From: Treponema sp.
GTDB lineage: Bacteria > Spirochaetota > Spirochaetia > Treponematales > Breznakiellaceae
NCBI GenBank assembly: GCA_031258265.1
Contig: JAIRNB010000084.1
Location: 1 to 17,941, forward strand
Direction: 5' to 3'
DNA: 17,941 bases
The position numbers were made by a program, and so were the translations under genes. Below the pieces are notes generated by a model. That model did not search any database, was not told where the DNA came from, and worked only from the letters and a program-made list of their open reading frames with translations. Positions 17,775-17,941 of this stretch are shown in pieces (the stretch's first letter is position 1; each line of letters begins with the position of its first letter).

Positions 17775-17873
17775 TTGGGCGCATTTTTTGCTGCCGCAAA
17801 AAACCGGGCTATCGCTGCAATTCCTCAGCCCGCCTGCGGCGGGCCTCCGGTATTTCCGCTCTATCCCTCGCGC
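17775..17873 (+). repeat. 99-bp palindrome-rich repeat, copy D
   Basis: This is nearly identical to the reverse complement of 12702-12800 over 99 bp with no length change. It contains hairpins TTTTTTGC-tgcc-GCAAAAAA (17784-17803) and GCCCGCC-tgc-GGCGGGC (17828-17844). Differences from the other copy are concentrated in the first hairpin, where both arms change together, plus one base near the end. Copy D lies upstream of the rplU promoter. Confidence 0.9.
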
Positions 17874-17889
17874 AGTAAAAGCAACCAAA

Positions 17890-17926
17890 GGTTGTATATT
17901 AAACCAATGTGGCTTCGCGTAGCGCC
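17890..17926 (+). repeat. Mosaic intergenic repeat, copy B (module 1)
   Basis: The 37-bp module begins GGTTGTATATTAAACC and matches 145-181 with two visible differences; its first part matches the reverse complement of 12538-12561. It is preceded by GCAACC, as in copy C. Only about 16 bp separate it from the 99-bp block (copy D), whereas the same two modules are about 140 bp apart in copy C. The remaining 15 bases to the edge show nothing else. Confidence 0.85.
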
Positions 17927-17941
17927 TCCGTATGCCCCCAA

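Overview
The window looks like a piece of a GC-rich spirochaete chromosome, most likely a Treponema relative. This is inferred from gene content and order: the rplU-prp-rpmA-obg-nadD-LCP-rsfS string, the ispE-spoVG-tRNA-rplY string, SpoVG in what appears to be a diderm, and the style of the proteins. No 16S or other taxonomic marker is present. Fifteen of the sixteen protein genes and the single tRNA read on the minus strand, so the window is best read from right to left. Coding density is high, and many genes overlap or are nearly contiguous.

Right block (17628 to 12828, minus strand): rplU (L21), a Prp-type cysteine protease, rpmA (L27), obg, a fused nadD-yqeK gene, a LytR-CpsA-Psr membrane protein and rsfS. 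Obg and RsfS are ribosome-assembly or silencing factors, so this is mainly a ribosome biogenesis cluster with NAD synthesis and an envelope gene added. A good sigma-70-like promoter lies ahead of rplU. Palindrome-rich repeats flank the block in opposite orientations.

Middle (12827 to 9228): a convergent intergenic region of about 0.6 kb full of mosaic repeats and palindromes. Next is the only plus-strand gene, a small protein with an extremely Asp/Glu-rich tail, divergently transcribed from ispE. The two divergent promoters are both visible. The ispE promoter places transcription start at or within a few bases of the start codon. ispE, spoVG, tRNA-Gln(UUG) and rplY (L25/Ctc) follow on the minus strand. 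A gap of about 280 bp with no convincing gene separates rplY from tilS.

Left block (9227 to 309, minus strand): tilS, ftsH, a large exported protein with TPR-like helices and five DxDxDG calcium-binding-type loops, an exported HtrA-like serine protease with a long helical N-terminal region and PDZ-like C-terminus, and lepA. They are spaced like one operon joining translation fidelity (TilS, LepA) with membrane and envelope proteolysis (FtsH, HtrA-like). Bases 1-308 contain no gene I can support, but carry another copy of the repeat family.

The least ordinary items are the acidic-tail protein, the modular palindromic repeat family, the DxDxDG exported protein beside the HtrA-like protease, the leaderless-looking ispE promoter, and a Prp protease beside an L27 that lacks the N-terminal extension Prp is known to remove.
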